From positions 1 to 11,284 of the forward strand of contig CAYMCV010000080.1 of NCBI GenBank assembly GCA_964389005.1: a stretch of 11,284 nucleotides of DNA, given 5' to 3'. Both the position numbers and the translations under genes were made by a program. The notes below the pieces were generated by a model that saw nothing but the letters and a program-made list of their open reading frames with translations, was not told the DNA's origin and did no database searches. This DNA is from CAYMCV01 sp964389005 (lineage in GTDB: Bacteria > Bacillota > Clostridia > Lachnospirales > Lachnospiraceae). Positions 1 to 7,958 of the stretch are shown here, piece after piece; the first letter of the stretch is position 1, and each line of letters begins with the position of its first letter.

Positions 1-141
1 TCCGGCTCCTATGCTTACGAAGGTGCAGGCGATATTTATTTCTGTTTCGCCGTCAATTCCGACCGTGTGAGCAATTCGCTTTTGTTCCTCCAATGGCTTC
101 TTGGGATGGAACAGCCTATTTCTTCACCGACAGAAGACTAA
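1..141. other. Unresolved left edge, open on both strands
   Basis: No gene can be assigned. On the plus strand a frame open from base 1 runs 46 codons to a TAA at 139-141. If real, it would be the C-terminal end of a gene converging on the GH43 gene and overlapping its last 26 bases. On the minus strand a frame is open through 1-115 as well, with a possible TTG start just past the GH43 stop but no ribosome binding site. The two frames shadow each other, so at most one is likely to be coding. No terminator hairpin is visible after the GH43 stop. Confidence 0.2.
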
Positions 142-1663
142 ATTCCGCATAGCCCTTGCTCTCGTTTCCGTTACCGGATGCATATACACCTACGGTGCAA
201 CCGACAAAACCGCCCGCAACCTCAGTGCTTAAGAAGGTTGCATCGATGTTCTCGGCAATAATTTGCTCCTTACCCAAAGCGCCGACTCCGACTGTAAACT
301 TCTGCTTTTCGCAACGAATCCAAACGGATTTGGTTGCAAAATCAATGGTCTCATCTGCAAGAATCTCATCCTTCTCGGCATAACACTTCACAACTCGCAG
401 CTTTGCTGTTTTTAGATTGTCCGTATGATACCGCTCGATACGCAAGTTGAACTCGTTGCTCTGCATCACGGCGATTCCGGCGCAATCTGTTTCTGCTTCC
501 GGATAAAAATCAAACACCGCTTCCGCCGTAAAATCATGCGCGGGCTGACGAACCGTTACAAACGCAGGCGTTACAAGGTCTTTGAGCGTCACAGCCTTCA
601 TTGCCAAGCGCAGAACTTTTTTATCTGTATCGACAACTGCCTCTGTTCCGTCGGGATTACGAAGCATCATCATCTCAAACGGCAACTTCTCATTTTCAAA
701 AGTAAAGTCCTCTCTTGGTGTAACTTTCTTTTTCTCTACAAGTTTCGTATCAACTGTCGGCGTCAAACGTCCAATGCCGGGATTTACAATCGGCCAATCA
801 TTTTCCCAAATAACTTCGGCTAAAAATGTCTCGCGTCCCAATACCGTGTAACCATTCTCCGGACGAATCGCAAGCATTACCATAAACCATGTGTCGTCTT
901 TGGTTTTCACCAAATCGCCGTGTCCGACGTACTGAACATCCACTTTGCTGCCCAAATGTCTGTGCGTCAAAATGGGGTTCTTCGGATAATTCCAATATCT
1001 TCCGAAAATCTCTTTGCTGCGGGCAATCGTAACACAGTGGTCATCTGCAGTACCGCCTTCTGCGATCATCACATAATACCACCCGTTTCTCTTGTAAAGA
1101 TGCGGACCTTCCGGCCAGATTGCTTCGCGTAATGCGCCTTTCCAAACGGCATGCGGTTCTCCGACAAATTTAAAAGTATCCAGATTGATTTCCTGAATCC
1201 AAATCTCGTAATCCCCGTTGTATCTGACACCTTCGGGATGCGGTCTGGTACCGATATAATAACTCTTTCCGTCCTCATCAAAGAAAAGGCTCGGGTCAAA
1301 TCCTGCCGCGTCTTCTCCCAAGAAGTGCGGTTCCGACCAAGGACCTGCCGGATCGGTCGCCGTAACGATGAAATTCTCCCCATTTTCTACATTTGTCGTA
1401 ACTAAATACCAAGTACCCTTGTTGTAACGAATACTCGGTGCATAAATTCCGCGGGAATGACCAACCGTTCCCAAAGGAATCTGTGAATTTCTGTCCAAAA
1501 TGTTGCCGATTTGTTCCCAGTTTGCCAAATCGCTGCTCTTAAAAATGGGCACGCCCGGGAAATACGTAAATGTTGAATTTACAAGATAAAAATCATCTTC
1601 CGCCGCACAAACGGAAGGGTCCGGATAAAATCCGTTTAAAATAGGGTTTTTTGCAATTGCCAT
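116..1663 (-). CDS. Family 43 glycoside hydrolase, beta-xylosidase / alpha-L-arabinofuranosidase type
   Basis: This 515-residue protein is a GH43 enzyme expected to remove xylose or arabinose from the ends of xylo-oligosaccharides by an inverting mechanism. The five-bladed beta-propeller covers about residues 1-310. The catalytic base is Asp15 in the YPDPS motif, the pKa-tuning Asp is Asp123 in GFDPS, and the acid is Glu185 in WPEGPHLY. Residues about 320-515 look like the C-terminal beta-sandwich (GH43_C2 type) that closes the active site in XynB-like enzymes; the whole resembles subfamily 12 or 11. There is no signal peptide, so it should act inside the cell on imported oligosaccharides. 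The ATG start is supported by an AGAGAGGA site a few bases upstream. An AraC-type regulator lies about 600 bases away, facing the other way, and may respond to the sugar. Family assignment is firm; xylose against arabinose specificity cannot be read from sequence alone. Confidence 0.92.
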   Translation of the reverse strand: MAIAKNPILNGFYPDPSVCAAEDDFYLVNSTFTYFPGVPIFKSSDLANWEQIGNILDRNSQIPLGTVGHSRGIYAPSIRYNKGTWYLVTTNVENGENFIVTATDPAGPWSEPHFLGEDAAGFDPSLFFDEDGKSYYIGTRPHPEGVRYNGDYEIWIQEINLDTFKFVGEPHAVWKGALREAIWPEGPHLYKRNGWYYVMIAEGGTADDHCVTIARSKEIFGRYWNYPKNPILTHRHLGSKVDVQYVGHGDLVKTKDDTWFMVMLAIRPENGYTVLGRETFLAEVIWENDWPIVNPGIGRLTPTVDTKLVEKKKVTPREDFTFENEKLPFEMMMLRNPDGTEAVVDTDKKVLRLAMKAVTLKDLVTPAFVTVRQPAHDFTAEAVFDFYPEAETDCAGIAVMQSNEFNLRIERYHTDNLKTAKLRVVKCYAEKDEILADETIDFATKSVWIRCEKQKFTVGVGALGKEQIIAENIDATFLSTEVAGGFVGCTVGVYASGNGNESKGYAEFSLLSVKK

Positions 1664-1707
1664 ACTGATTCCTCTCTCTGTTATGTATTTTTGTAACCTC
1701 TTCTATC

Positions 1708-1736
1708 ATAATGCATTCGCGCATAATAATCATCAA
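1708..1736 (-). promoter_or_regulatory. Probable SigA promoter of the GH43 gene
   Basis: On the minus strand a TTGATG -35 box (1731-1736) and a CATTAT -10 box (1708-1713) are separated by exactly 17 bases. Transcription would start near 1701, giving a leader of about 38 bases before the GH43 start codon. A TATGAT overlaps the -10 box but would have a worse spacing. Confidence 0.5.
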
Positions 1737-1843
1737 TTTTTTGTAAACTTTTTATGATACATATCCACCGGTTCCGAGTTGATGTAACGATGGCAAAGTA
1801 ACCTATTATCATTTCAACCAACCGATGTTTTCCCTAACATACA

Positions 1844-1875
1844 AAGACGTCTTCTGAACAGTCAGAAAACGTCTT
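1844..1875. terminator. 14-bp hairpin, possible terminator
   Basis: The arms 1844-1857 and 1862-1875 pair over 14 positions with one mismatch around a 4-base ACAG loop. T-richness after the stem is modest on both strands (a TTTGTATGTT stretch on the minus strand), so the direction is uncertain. It lies between the GH43 promoter and the decayed-looking stretch to its right, and could end minus-strand transcription entering from 1906-2188. Confidence 0.4.
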
Positions 1876-1905
1876 GTATAAGATTGTCTGTTTACTTTTA
1901 TTTTG

Positions 1906-2188
1906 TCAATACCCAAGGATGCTATGTGCCGTAATCGAGGGGGCAATCACGGCAACTTTTCGTAATCGTTCGACATGGCTAACTACATAGGGGGATGTAA
2001 CCGGTGTCGAGGTTGACAATCTTGCTCGGACGAGCTTCATCATACGGAAAACGAAGATATTCGCAAACCTTTGATACAACTCTTCCATCTGTTTTGACTT
2101 TATCACATTCTGCTAAAAATAACTTCAAAATAGTTGCTTGATAACTCCTAATTCTTGCTATTATTTTTACCCATCCTGTGGATTTCAC
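1906..2188 (-). other. Possible decayed gene remnant, unidentified
   Basis: Two overlapping minus-strand frames are open here. One (1979-2188) reads through KVCEYLRFPYDEARPSKIV before a stop; the other (1906-2106) carries on for about 25 residues past it. Neither has a ribosome binding site and neither is recognised. Switching between them would give a longer protein-like reading, which is what a frameshifted remnant would look like, but chance overlap is not excluded. An inner inverted repeat, GCTCG-GA-CGAGC, lies near 2024-2035. Apart from this, the hairpin and the GH43 promoter, nothing was recognised in 1737-2270. Confidence 0.2.
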
Positions 2189-2270
2189 ATACCTTTTATG
2201 TTAAGATGCTTTCAACGAATGTTTTGAATCGTTTTGTAATTACAGGAGCCAGCCGTGATTGAGAATCTAA

Positions 2271-2280
2271 NNNNNNNNNN
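2271..2280. other. Assembly gap (10 N)
   Basis: Ten unknown bases. A run this short and round is usually a scaffolding placeholder, so the true length is unknown. It falls exactly at the 5' end of the AraC-type regulator gene and hides its ribosome binding site and the first base of its likely start codon. Confidence 0.95.
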
Positions 2281-3116
2281 TGCATGAGACCGTTCATCTA
2301 AAAGAGAATACCGCATTACGCCTCTACACGAATGAAGTATGCGAGAAATATCCGCCGCATTGGCATATGCCGATGGAAATCGTTATGCCAACAGAGGGGG
2401 CCTATGATGTGACCTGTTCGGGACACGAATTTCACCTGCGTGATTGTGATATTCTTTTTATCTGCCCCGGTACCATCCACTCCATTGCTGCTCCCGCTTA
2501 CGGTCGTAGAATCATCATTCAGGCGGAACTTTCGGCATTGTTTCAAATCAAAGAAATCGAATCGCTATTAACATTGATGGCACCTGCCGTGATGATTACA
2601 CCCGAGGAATATCCGCAGATTCACGCGCGTATCCGCGAGCTTTTATTTACCATGCGCCAAGAGTATCTGGATGATACGCTGATGCTGGATGCCATTCTGC
2701 ATGCACATTTATTGGAGATTCTGGTTTTGATTGGTCGAAACCACAGCGGTAGGAAATATTGTCCTGAAAGCGGATATTTGAAACAAAAAGAGTTTACGGA
2801 GAAGTTCTTATATATTTGTAATTATATCAACGATCATTGTACGGAAGATTTGTCTCTGGACCAAGTGGCCGAACTGGCCGGCTTCAGCAAATATCATTTT
2901 TCCAGACTTTTTAAGAAGTTTGCCAACGTTTCCTTCTATAAATACTTGAATCAGAAACGTATTGCAACTGCTGAGCGACTGCTGATTGATCCGCAATTGT
3001 CGGTCTCTGAGGTTGCTTTGCTTTCCGGATTCTCCGGCATGTCAACTTTTATACGAATGTTTCGTATCGTCAAAAATTGCACGCCGAAAGAATTCCGAAC
3101 GATGTATATCAAGTAG
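2280..3116 (+). CDS. AraC-family transcriptional regulator with cupin sensor domain
   Basis: Reading leftwards from the later ATG at 2367, the frame stays open for 28 more codons to the gap. The bases TG at 2281-2282 would complete an ATG if the last N is A, giving a 278-residue protein that begins MHETVHLKENTALRLY. This is the usual length and start for the family. The HWHMPMEI segment (residues 27-34) and the HxL...GDI-like stretch after it match the AraC ligand-binding cupin. The C-terminal part (about 175-278) has the two helix-turn-helix motifs, the first around LSLDQVAELAGFSKYHFSRLF and the second around LSVSEVALLSGFS, and ends with the typical TPKEFR. It probably senses a sugar and controls nearby carbohydrate genes; the GH43 gene on its left is the best candidate. 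A GTG at 2255 with an AGGAG site is an alternative start only if the gap length shifts the frame. Confidence 0.85.
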   Translation, partial: XHETVHLKENTALRLYTNEVCEKYPPHWHMPMEIVMPTEGAYDVTCSGHEFHLRDCDILFICPGTIHSIAAPAYGRRIIIQAELSALFQIKEIESLLTLMAPAVMITPEEYPQIHARIRELLFTMRQEYLDDTLMLDAILHAHLLEILVLIGRNHSGRKYCPESGYLKQKEFTEKFLYICNYINDHCTEDLSLDQVAELAGFSKYHFSRLFKKFANVSFYKYLNQKRIATAERLLIDPQLSVSEVALLSGFSGMSTFIRMFRIVKNCTPKEFRTMYIK

Positions 3117-3127
3117 CAATCCTGCTA
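3114..3127. terminator. Small dyad between convergent stops
   Basis: TAGCA-ATCC-TGCTA forms a 5-bp stem that includes the stop codons of both the AraC-type gene (3114-3116) and the dockerin gene (3125-3127). Only 8 bases separate the two genes. The stem is short, and the T-runs beside it are weak, so terminator function is doubtful; the pattern may just reflect the two facing TAG stops. Confidence 0.2.
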
Positions 3128-6100
3128 TTTGATTAATCGTGCCACCGAGGATAAATCCACGATATCAATTTTGTCGTCACTATTCATATCTGCCTTGATG
3201 ACTGCATTCCAATTATCACTTACACTTGTCATATCGATGTTCCTTGCGGTATAGGCAAGGTCTACGATATCGACAACACCATCATTGTTCATATCTCCGT
3301 AGAAATAAATTACAATTGCACTTTCCGGTTCATATTTGTAAAGAAGTGGGTCTGAAATACCAAGGTTTTGGTTAGAAACTTCGGCTTTTCCCCGCATGTC
3401 ATTCCACGCTTCTGCCGTTTGATAGGTTTGCCCGCCTCTTTTTATCTGAATCCCACGATTCTCCTCATAGAATGTATTTCCGCTCAAAACTGCCGCATCC
3501 GCCTGCGTTCCCGAACTGATATTTAGATGACTGCCGCCTTCTCTTACGCCGGTAACAATATTATCTTCCAAAAATAATTTTCCGCCGGCATTGTTGACGC
3601 GCCAATCGACTCCGTTATCCACATCAAAAAACAAGTTTCCCTGAAGATATACCTGTCTGCAATTCCATGTGGTGAATGCATAACCATTTCCGGGATCGCT
3701 CAACTGATGAATATCGTGCACAATGTTTCCGATGATATGCACCGGATACTCCTGTGAACCTCCGACTTGGATTCCCAAATCACAGTCAAATATTTCGTTA
3801 TTCATAAACCATACATTCCTTGGTGAATACTTGGGGCCGTAATGAAATACAACCGCACCGCCTATGCCTTCTTTCCATCCGCGAAAATCATACATTACAT
3901 TTTCTGTGGCAATGAAAGTATCGACTTCTTTGACATCAATCGCATTTTCACCGCAAGTATGCATGACGTTTCGTCCCGCATAGACATTTCTGCATGTATA
4001 TTTGTCATCATGTCCACCACCGATTGCATCTGCCCTTGCGTTCTGAATCAAATTATCAATACACCAGATATTGGATGAGTTTTCCTGTAATGAAATGGCA
4101 CATGTATCTGTCGAACTGATTTGTCCACCCGGAACAAAGTGTGCCATATTGAGATGATTACTGTAAAATACAATATTATCTGCCGGCAAAATGGTTTGGA
4201 CTGAGGTAAAATTACCTGCATACGCAACAGCCATCATTGCACCGGTTTGCATTGTCTCACAATATCTGATTGCCACATGATGTGCTTGTGCTCCGTTGAA
4301 AGAACGTACATTCAACGACCCGCCTTCTCTGCCATTTGGTATTTCTTCTGCATTTCCGGTTTTCTTGATATTTTCGCATATCAAATATTGTGCATTCAAT
4401 ATCAGCTCACCGCGCGCAATTTCAACCCTCTGATCGGCCGAATAGCCACGGAAGAATATTGGTTGAGCAGCGGTTCCGCAATAGTGCAAAATTTTCTGAT
4501 TAATAGTATATATTTGGCCGTGTAACTCAATCACGGAACCGGGAAGTACATCACTGTCTTTTGGAAATGTCATTCTCGGTTTGTCTGCTGTTCCGTACGG
4601 ATTGTTCGAGTCAGTTGCACTTGGATGGGAGTTATCAACATAATGCGTATAAAATCCGCCTTCTTCATTTTGATGATAGGTTAGCGACAGATTTCGTTTG
4701 GATTCGTTGTCATACATCCGGTAGGTTTCTCTGATTCCGAAAGATGGTTCCGGAATTCCTAACGGAGTCTCCCATGACTTATAATTTGCGATAATCGTTT
4801 TGTCACCATCCATGGTTACGTCTGCAATCAGACGTGTTCCGGATGCATCTCCGCCCCAAGAATCAAACATATAACCCGGTGCCGGACGACTGATTAATCG
4901 CACGGTCTCTCCCTGTTCGTAAGATGCCTTGTCCGGATCTTTTACGACTGTGCCGTTTGTTGCCTGAATGTTCAGCGTAAATGTTGGGTTGGGAGTTTCA
5001 GGAATGCTCTCACCGCCCGGCGGAAGTTCAAAGGCACCGATATCCCATGCCGTACCCTGCGGTCTTTTGCTACTGTCAAAATCCTTGCATATATCTAGAG
5101 CATATGTCTCATAAAAAACTTGATATACATTTGTCGCGGATCCACTATCCCGCGCAGGTGAAGTTGATGAAATACGAAAATTACCACTTCCCGTATCAAT
5201 AAACCCGGGATTGTCAAAAATAAAGTTCTCCATTATACCTGTTGGATAGCTCTCTTTTATCTGATTGAAACTTAACACTTGATTACTGATATTAAAGGTA
5301 ACTTCTTTTCCTTCTGACTGATACACAATGTTATCAACAAATTCTACTGATCCTTCCTCCCCCAATGAACAATTTTCCGCAAAAAAGTGTCCATCTCTGA
5401 CATCAGAAAAAATATTACCTTTTACGAGGCGTATTGTGTTATTGAGTTTTCCGTCTGCACCTCTTTGAGCCGGACTGTAAATCCCTGCATTTACGTTAAA
5501 TACTGTATTATCAACAATATAAACATTGTCACCGCCCCATATCATAAATGCAGCCGGTGCGTATTTCCAATTCCAGTTATCAACCGGTGTCTTTTCATAA
5601 ATATCGTGAATTACATTACCTATGTAATACTGCGTATAATCAATACTCATATCCTTGCTTGATGGTACTTTAATTCCCACCTCGCTATTATAGATTTCAT
5701 TATAAATAACCCATGCATTTTGTGTTCCATATTGTAATGCAACACCTGCTCCGTAATTACTGCTCTGAATCAAACTGGTTTTGTGGTCGTGAATCGTGTT
5801 TTGAGAGATTATCACATCAGAACATACCTTAATACCTATAGAAGACTGTCTGTTTTCATATAAGTGATTCCGTCCGATAAATATATGATGTATTTCATCA
5901 TCGATATTTCCGGATTGTCCTCCGTTAATACCACCGCCTTTGCAATGAAAGATCTCATTATCAAGCACCCAAATGTGATGCGCCTCCGACCCCTGATTTC
6001 CATAATTACAATTCACAATAAAACCGGACCAGTCGGTATCCTCCCCTGTCGACTCATCCCATGTATCGTCGGCATTATGAATTCGATTATTATAGATTAT

Positions 6101-6787
6101 AATGTGATGTACCTTTTCACCTTCGATGTAGTTACCAACAGAAATACCGCCTTCCTCAAATGGCAGTTCGCAGTTTCTGATAACTATATGATGACTAGGT
6201 GCATTAATGGTTATTTTTCCAACCGTCAGATTCTCCGCTACCATATAAGATTGCTGATTAGCTTGTGAAAATTGAAGTGCTCTCATCTGTGGATTATTAA
6301 CTCCGCGAATAAAAATCGGGGCTTCCTGTGTTCCGTTCCCTTTGACTGTATAATCCCGATTGTACTCCAAGGAATGAATCTCAACTACGCTACCCGGCAA
6401 AAGTTCTTCATTAGGTATAGTTTTTCTGGGCTTTTCGACAGTACCAAACGGATTATTCAAATCAGTTGCGTTCGTATTGTTATAATCCACATAATGTGTA
6501 TACGGCCCGTTTCCGGTATCCTTGTATGCTTCCGGACCGTTACCAAAATCATACATTTTATCTTGATACATCATATATGAACCTTGTATTGGGTCAAATC
6601 CGCCAAAAAATTCGACATTTTTGGGATTCGGAATTCCAATCGGCGATGTCCAATCAACATTTTGCTCATGCGCCGGTTCCTCTGCCGAAACAATACAAAA
6701 ATTTGTAACAGTAATCAATAAAATGACCACCAATCCAATACGCTTAAATAGAACAAAATGCTTTTTTACATGTCCGTTAACTTTCAT
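3125..6787 (-). CDS. Secreted dockerin protein with two parallel beta-helix modules
   Basis: The start ATG at 6787 is chosen because GGAGG lies 8 bases upstream; an in-frame ATG 10 codons earlier lacks such a site. The 1220-residue protein has a signal peptide (residues 1-35, basic KKHFVLFKR then hydrophobic core, likely cut after IVSA). Module 1 (about 45-590) and module 2 (about 671-1155) are right-handed beta-helices rich in NxI/HHI turns, as in pectate lyase-like and related polysaccharide-active folds. Each module opens with the same plan: P-IGIP/PLGIP, MYD, THYVD, ATD-NNP-GT-KPR, LPGSV-E-H. Between them, 602-670 resembles a bacterial repeat (InlB B-repeat/Flg_new type: GYMFDSWGGDASG). 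Residues 1163-1220 are a type I dockerin with two calcium loops, DMNNDGVVDIVD and DMNSDDKIDIVD. The protein should be secreted and docked on a cohesin scaffold. Which polysaccharide it acts on, and whether both modules are catalytic, cannot be told. Confidence 0.88.
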   Translation of the reverse strand: MKVNGHVKKHFVLFKRIGLVVILLITVTNFCIVSAEEPAHEQNVDWTSPIGIPNPKNVEFFGGFDPIQGSYMMYQDKMYDFGNGPEAYKDTGNGPYTHYVDYNNTNATDLNNPFGTVEKPRKTIPNEELLPGSVVEIHSLEYNRDYTVKGNGTQEAPIFIRGVNNPQMRALQFSQANQQSYMVAENLTVGKITINAPSHHIVIRNCELPFEEGGISVGNYIEGEKVHHIIIYNNRIHNADDTWDESTGEDTDWSGFIVNCNYGNQGSEAHHIWVLDNEIFHCKGGGINGGQSGNIDDEIHHIFIGRNHLYENRQSSIGIKVCSDVIISQNTIHDHKTSLIQSSNYGAGVALQYGTQNAWVIYNEIYNSEVGIKVPSSKDMSIDYTQYYIGNVIHDIYEKTPVDNWNWKYAPAAFMIWGGDNVYIVDNTVFNVNAGIYSPAQRGADGKLNNTIRLVKGNIFSDVRDGHFFAENCSLGEEGSVEFVDNIVYQSEGKEVTFNISNQVLSFNQIKESYPTGIMENFIFDNPGFIDTGSGNFRISSTSPARDSGSATNVYQVFYETYALDICKDFDSSKRPQGTAWDIGAFELPPGGESIPETPNPTFTLNIQATNGTVVKDPDKASYEQGETVRLISRPAPGYMFDSWGGDASGTRLIADVTMDGDKTIIANYKSWETPLGIPEPSFGIRETYRMYDNESKRNLSLTYHQNEEGGFYTHYVDNSHPSATDSNNPYGTADKPRMTFPKDSDVLPGSVIELHGQIYTINQKILHYCGTAAQPIFFRGYSADQRVEIARGELILNAQYLICENIKKTGNAEEIPNGREGGSLNVRSFNGAQAHHVAIRYCETMQTGAMMAVAYAGNFTSVQTILPADNIVFYSNHLNMAHFVPGGQISSTDTCAISLQENSSNIWCIDNLIQNARADAIGGGHDDKYTCRNVYAGRNVMHTCGENAIDVKEVDTFIATENVMYDFRGWKEGIGGAVVFHYGPKYSPRNVWFMNNEIFDCDLGIQVGGSQEYPVHIIGNIVHDIHQLSDPGNGYAFTTWNCRQVYLQGNLFFDVDNGVDWRVNNAGGKLFLEDNIVTGVREGGSHLNISSGTQADAAVLSGNTFYEENRGIQIKRGGQTYQTAEAWNDMRGKAEVSNQNLGISDPLLYKYEPESAIVIYFYGDMNNDGVVDIVDLAYTARNIDMTSVSDNWNAVIKADMNSDDKIDIVDLSSVARLIK

Positions 6788-6920
6788 CGTTAAGACCTCC
6801 ATTACCATTTTCCGCATTTTACCGTTATTTCTTTTTCCATTGCTAATACAAAAGACTCTACATCTTTCACACTTAACTATACCTGAATATCTATTCTAAA
6901 TTCTACAAAAAAAGTAAAGT

Positions 6921-7064
6921 AGTGACTTTTGGCTATCAAAGTAGTGACTTTTGGACAAATTTTCAAGGAAAAAAAGTGACTTTTGGACAAAAAGAAGTGA
7001 CTTTTGGACAAACTTTTAGAAAAAAAGTGACTTTTGGACAAAGATAAAGTGACTTTTGGACAAA
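6921..7064. repeat. Six direct repeats of a 17-bp motif, helically spaced
   Basis: AGTGACTTTTGGACAAA occurs at 6943, 6975, 6996, 7026 and 7048, with a shortened copy (AGTGACTTTTGG) at 6921. Start-to-start distances are 22, 32, 21, 30 and 22 bases, close to two or three turns of DNA, so all copies would face roughly the same side. The distances are not all multiples of three, which argues against coding. The array fills most of the space between the start of the dockerin gene (6787) and the end of the nuclease-like gene (7089). It could be a regulatory array 134-277 bases upstream of the dockerin gene, an iteron-like protein-binding site, or belong to the nuclease gene. No clear promoter was found in 6788-6920. 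Confidence 0.9.
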
Positions 7065-7088
7065 CAAATACCGAAACTACTTCCTGCT

Positions 7089-7886
7089 TCACCGCAGAAA
7101 AGCTTCTATCAGACCGTCAACAAATCGTGTATTCAAGGGATGCGTGGATGTTTCGTATGTCAAAATAAGATTACTCCCCTGATAAATTCCGTTTTGTTGC
7201 ATTCTTTCTATCTTCTTTATAGACGAATCGCAATATTCTTCTTTGTCCATTAATCCTAAATGTTCCCAATAAAAAGTCTTTCGTTCACAGACATTGAGCA
7301 AAGTAAAATCAGGATGAATGATTCCGTAACCATCCAAATATAGTGGCTTTTCGTAATAATACGGTATTCCCAAACGATAAAACTTATCCGCAAGTATTTT
7401 TTCAGACTTTGAGCGCACTTGTTCGCCACGTTCCGTAAAAATGCCGTCCTCATCTTCAACGGATATTGTTTTATGTACGTACTCCTCTTGCTCCCATGTT
7501 TGAGCAAACTCTTCATCAGAAATTTCATGAGGAGCAATCAACTCTTTCCTATATCTTGATTGGTTTGCCCATATCCTTTGTATCTTCTTTTCTGAATATG
7601 CCTTGTTAAACTCTTTGAGTTTCTGTAATTCATGGTGCGCCGTTTGTAGTACTTTCTTTTCATATTCCTTTTGCGCCAGAGCGGAAACTAACTTCATATC
7701 CTTTTTACTGATATAAGTACCATGGGTGTCTTGTTTGCATTTTCGAACGTAGTACTGGGGCGCGTTGTTGTTACAATCCACTCGAAGCGACCCCTCCGGT
7801 GCGGTCTCCAGATATTTTTCTGACCTTTGCAGAATCTCCATAAGTTCAGATTCCCTTTTCATAAGTAAACATTGTAATTGATTCAT
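7089..7886 (-). CDS. PD-(D/E)XK nuclease-like protein of unknown role
   Basis: This 265-residue protein starts at an ATG behind a perfect AAGGAGGTC site. Residues about 1-110 are charged and helical, coiled-coil-like around 65-105. The C-terminal half carries motifs of the PD-(D/E)XK nuclease fold: RSKSE with Glu162, HPDF with Asp193, and YWEHLG with Glu208. The usual E-x-K lysine is not present at 210, so catalysis is inferred from family-like spacing rather than shown. The stretch YLDGYGIIHPDFTLLN and the end NLILTYETSTHPLNTR recall an uncharacterised family common in gut Clostridia, recalled from memory and not searched. No signal peptide or membrane segment is present, so it should be cytosolic. 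It stands alone on its strand, with a 17-bp direct-repeat array after it and a 64-bp palindromic array before it. It could be a defence protein, a mobile-element protein or a domesticated nuclease. Confidence 0.7.
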   Translation of the reverse strand: MNQLQCLLMKRESELMEILQRSEKYLETAPEGSLRVDCNNNAPQYYVRKCKQDTHGTYISKKDMKLVSALAQKEYEKKVLQTAHHELQKLKEFNKAYSEKKIQRIWANQSRYRKELIAPHEISDEEFAQTWEQEEYVHKTISVEDEDGIFTERGEQVRSKSEKILADKFYRLGIPYYYEKPLYLDGYGIIHPDFTLLNVCERKTFYWEHLGLMDKEEYCDSSIKKIERMQQNGIYQGSNLILTYETSTHPLNTRFVDGLIEAFLR

Positions 7887-7958
7887 TTTGACCTCCTTAA
7901 ATTATTTTGTTTTTCTGTTACTAACTCTTTTTCGGGTAAATAATTGATAACGTGCAAT

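Noticed and set aside
6788..6817. Earlier ATG start for the dockerin protein
   Set aside because: The earlier in-frame ATG has no ribosome binding site, and the GGAGG serving the later ATG lies within the extra codons. The later start also gives a normal signal peptide.
3842..6899. Several plus-strand open frames of 70-134 codons
   Set aside because: They lie wholly or mostly inside the long dockerin gene on the other strand, lack ribosome binding sites and have no recognisable domains; they are shadows. The same holds for plus-strand frames inside the GH43 and hydrolase genes.
6877..7092. Minus-strand frame with repeated SKSHFF and CPKVT peptides
   Set aside because: It is the translation of the 17-bp direct repeats. 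Spacings of 22, 32 and 22 bases break any fixed reading frame, there is no ribosome binding site, and it overlaps the end of the nuclease-like gene.
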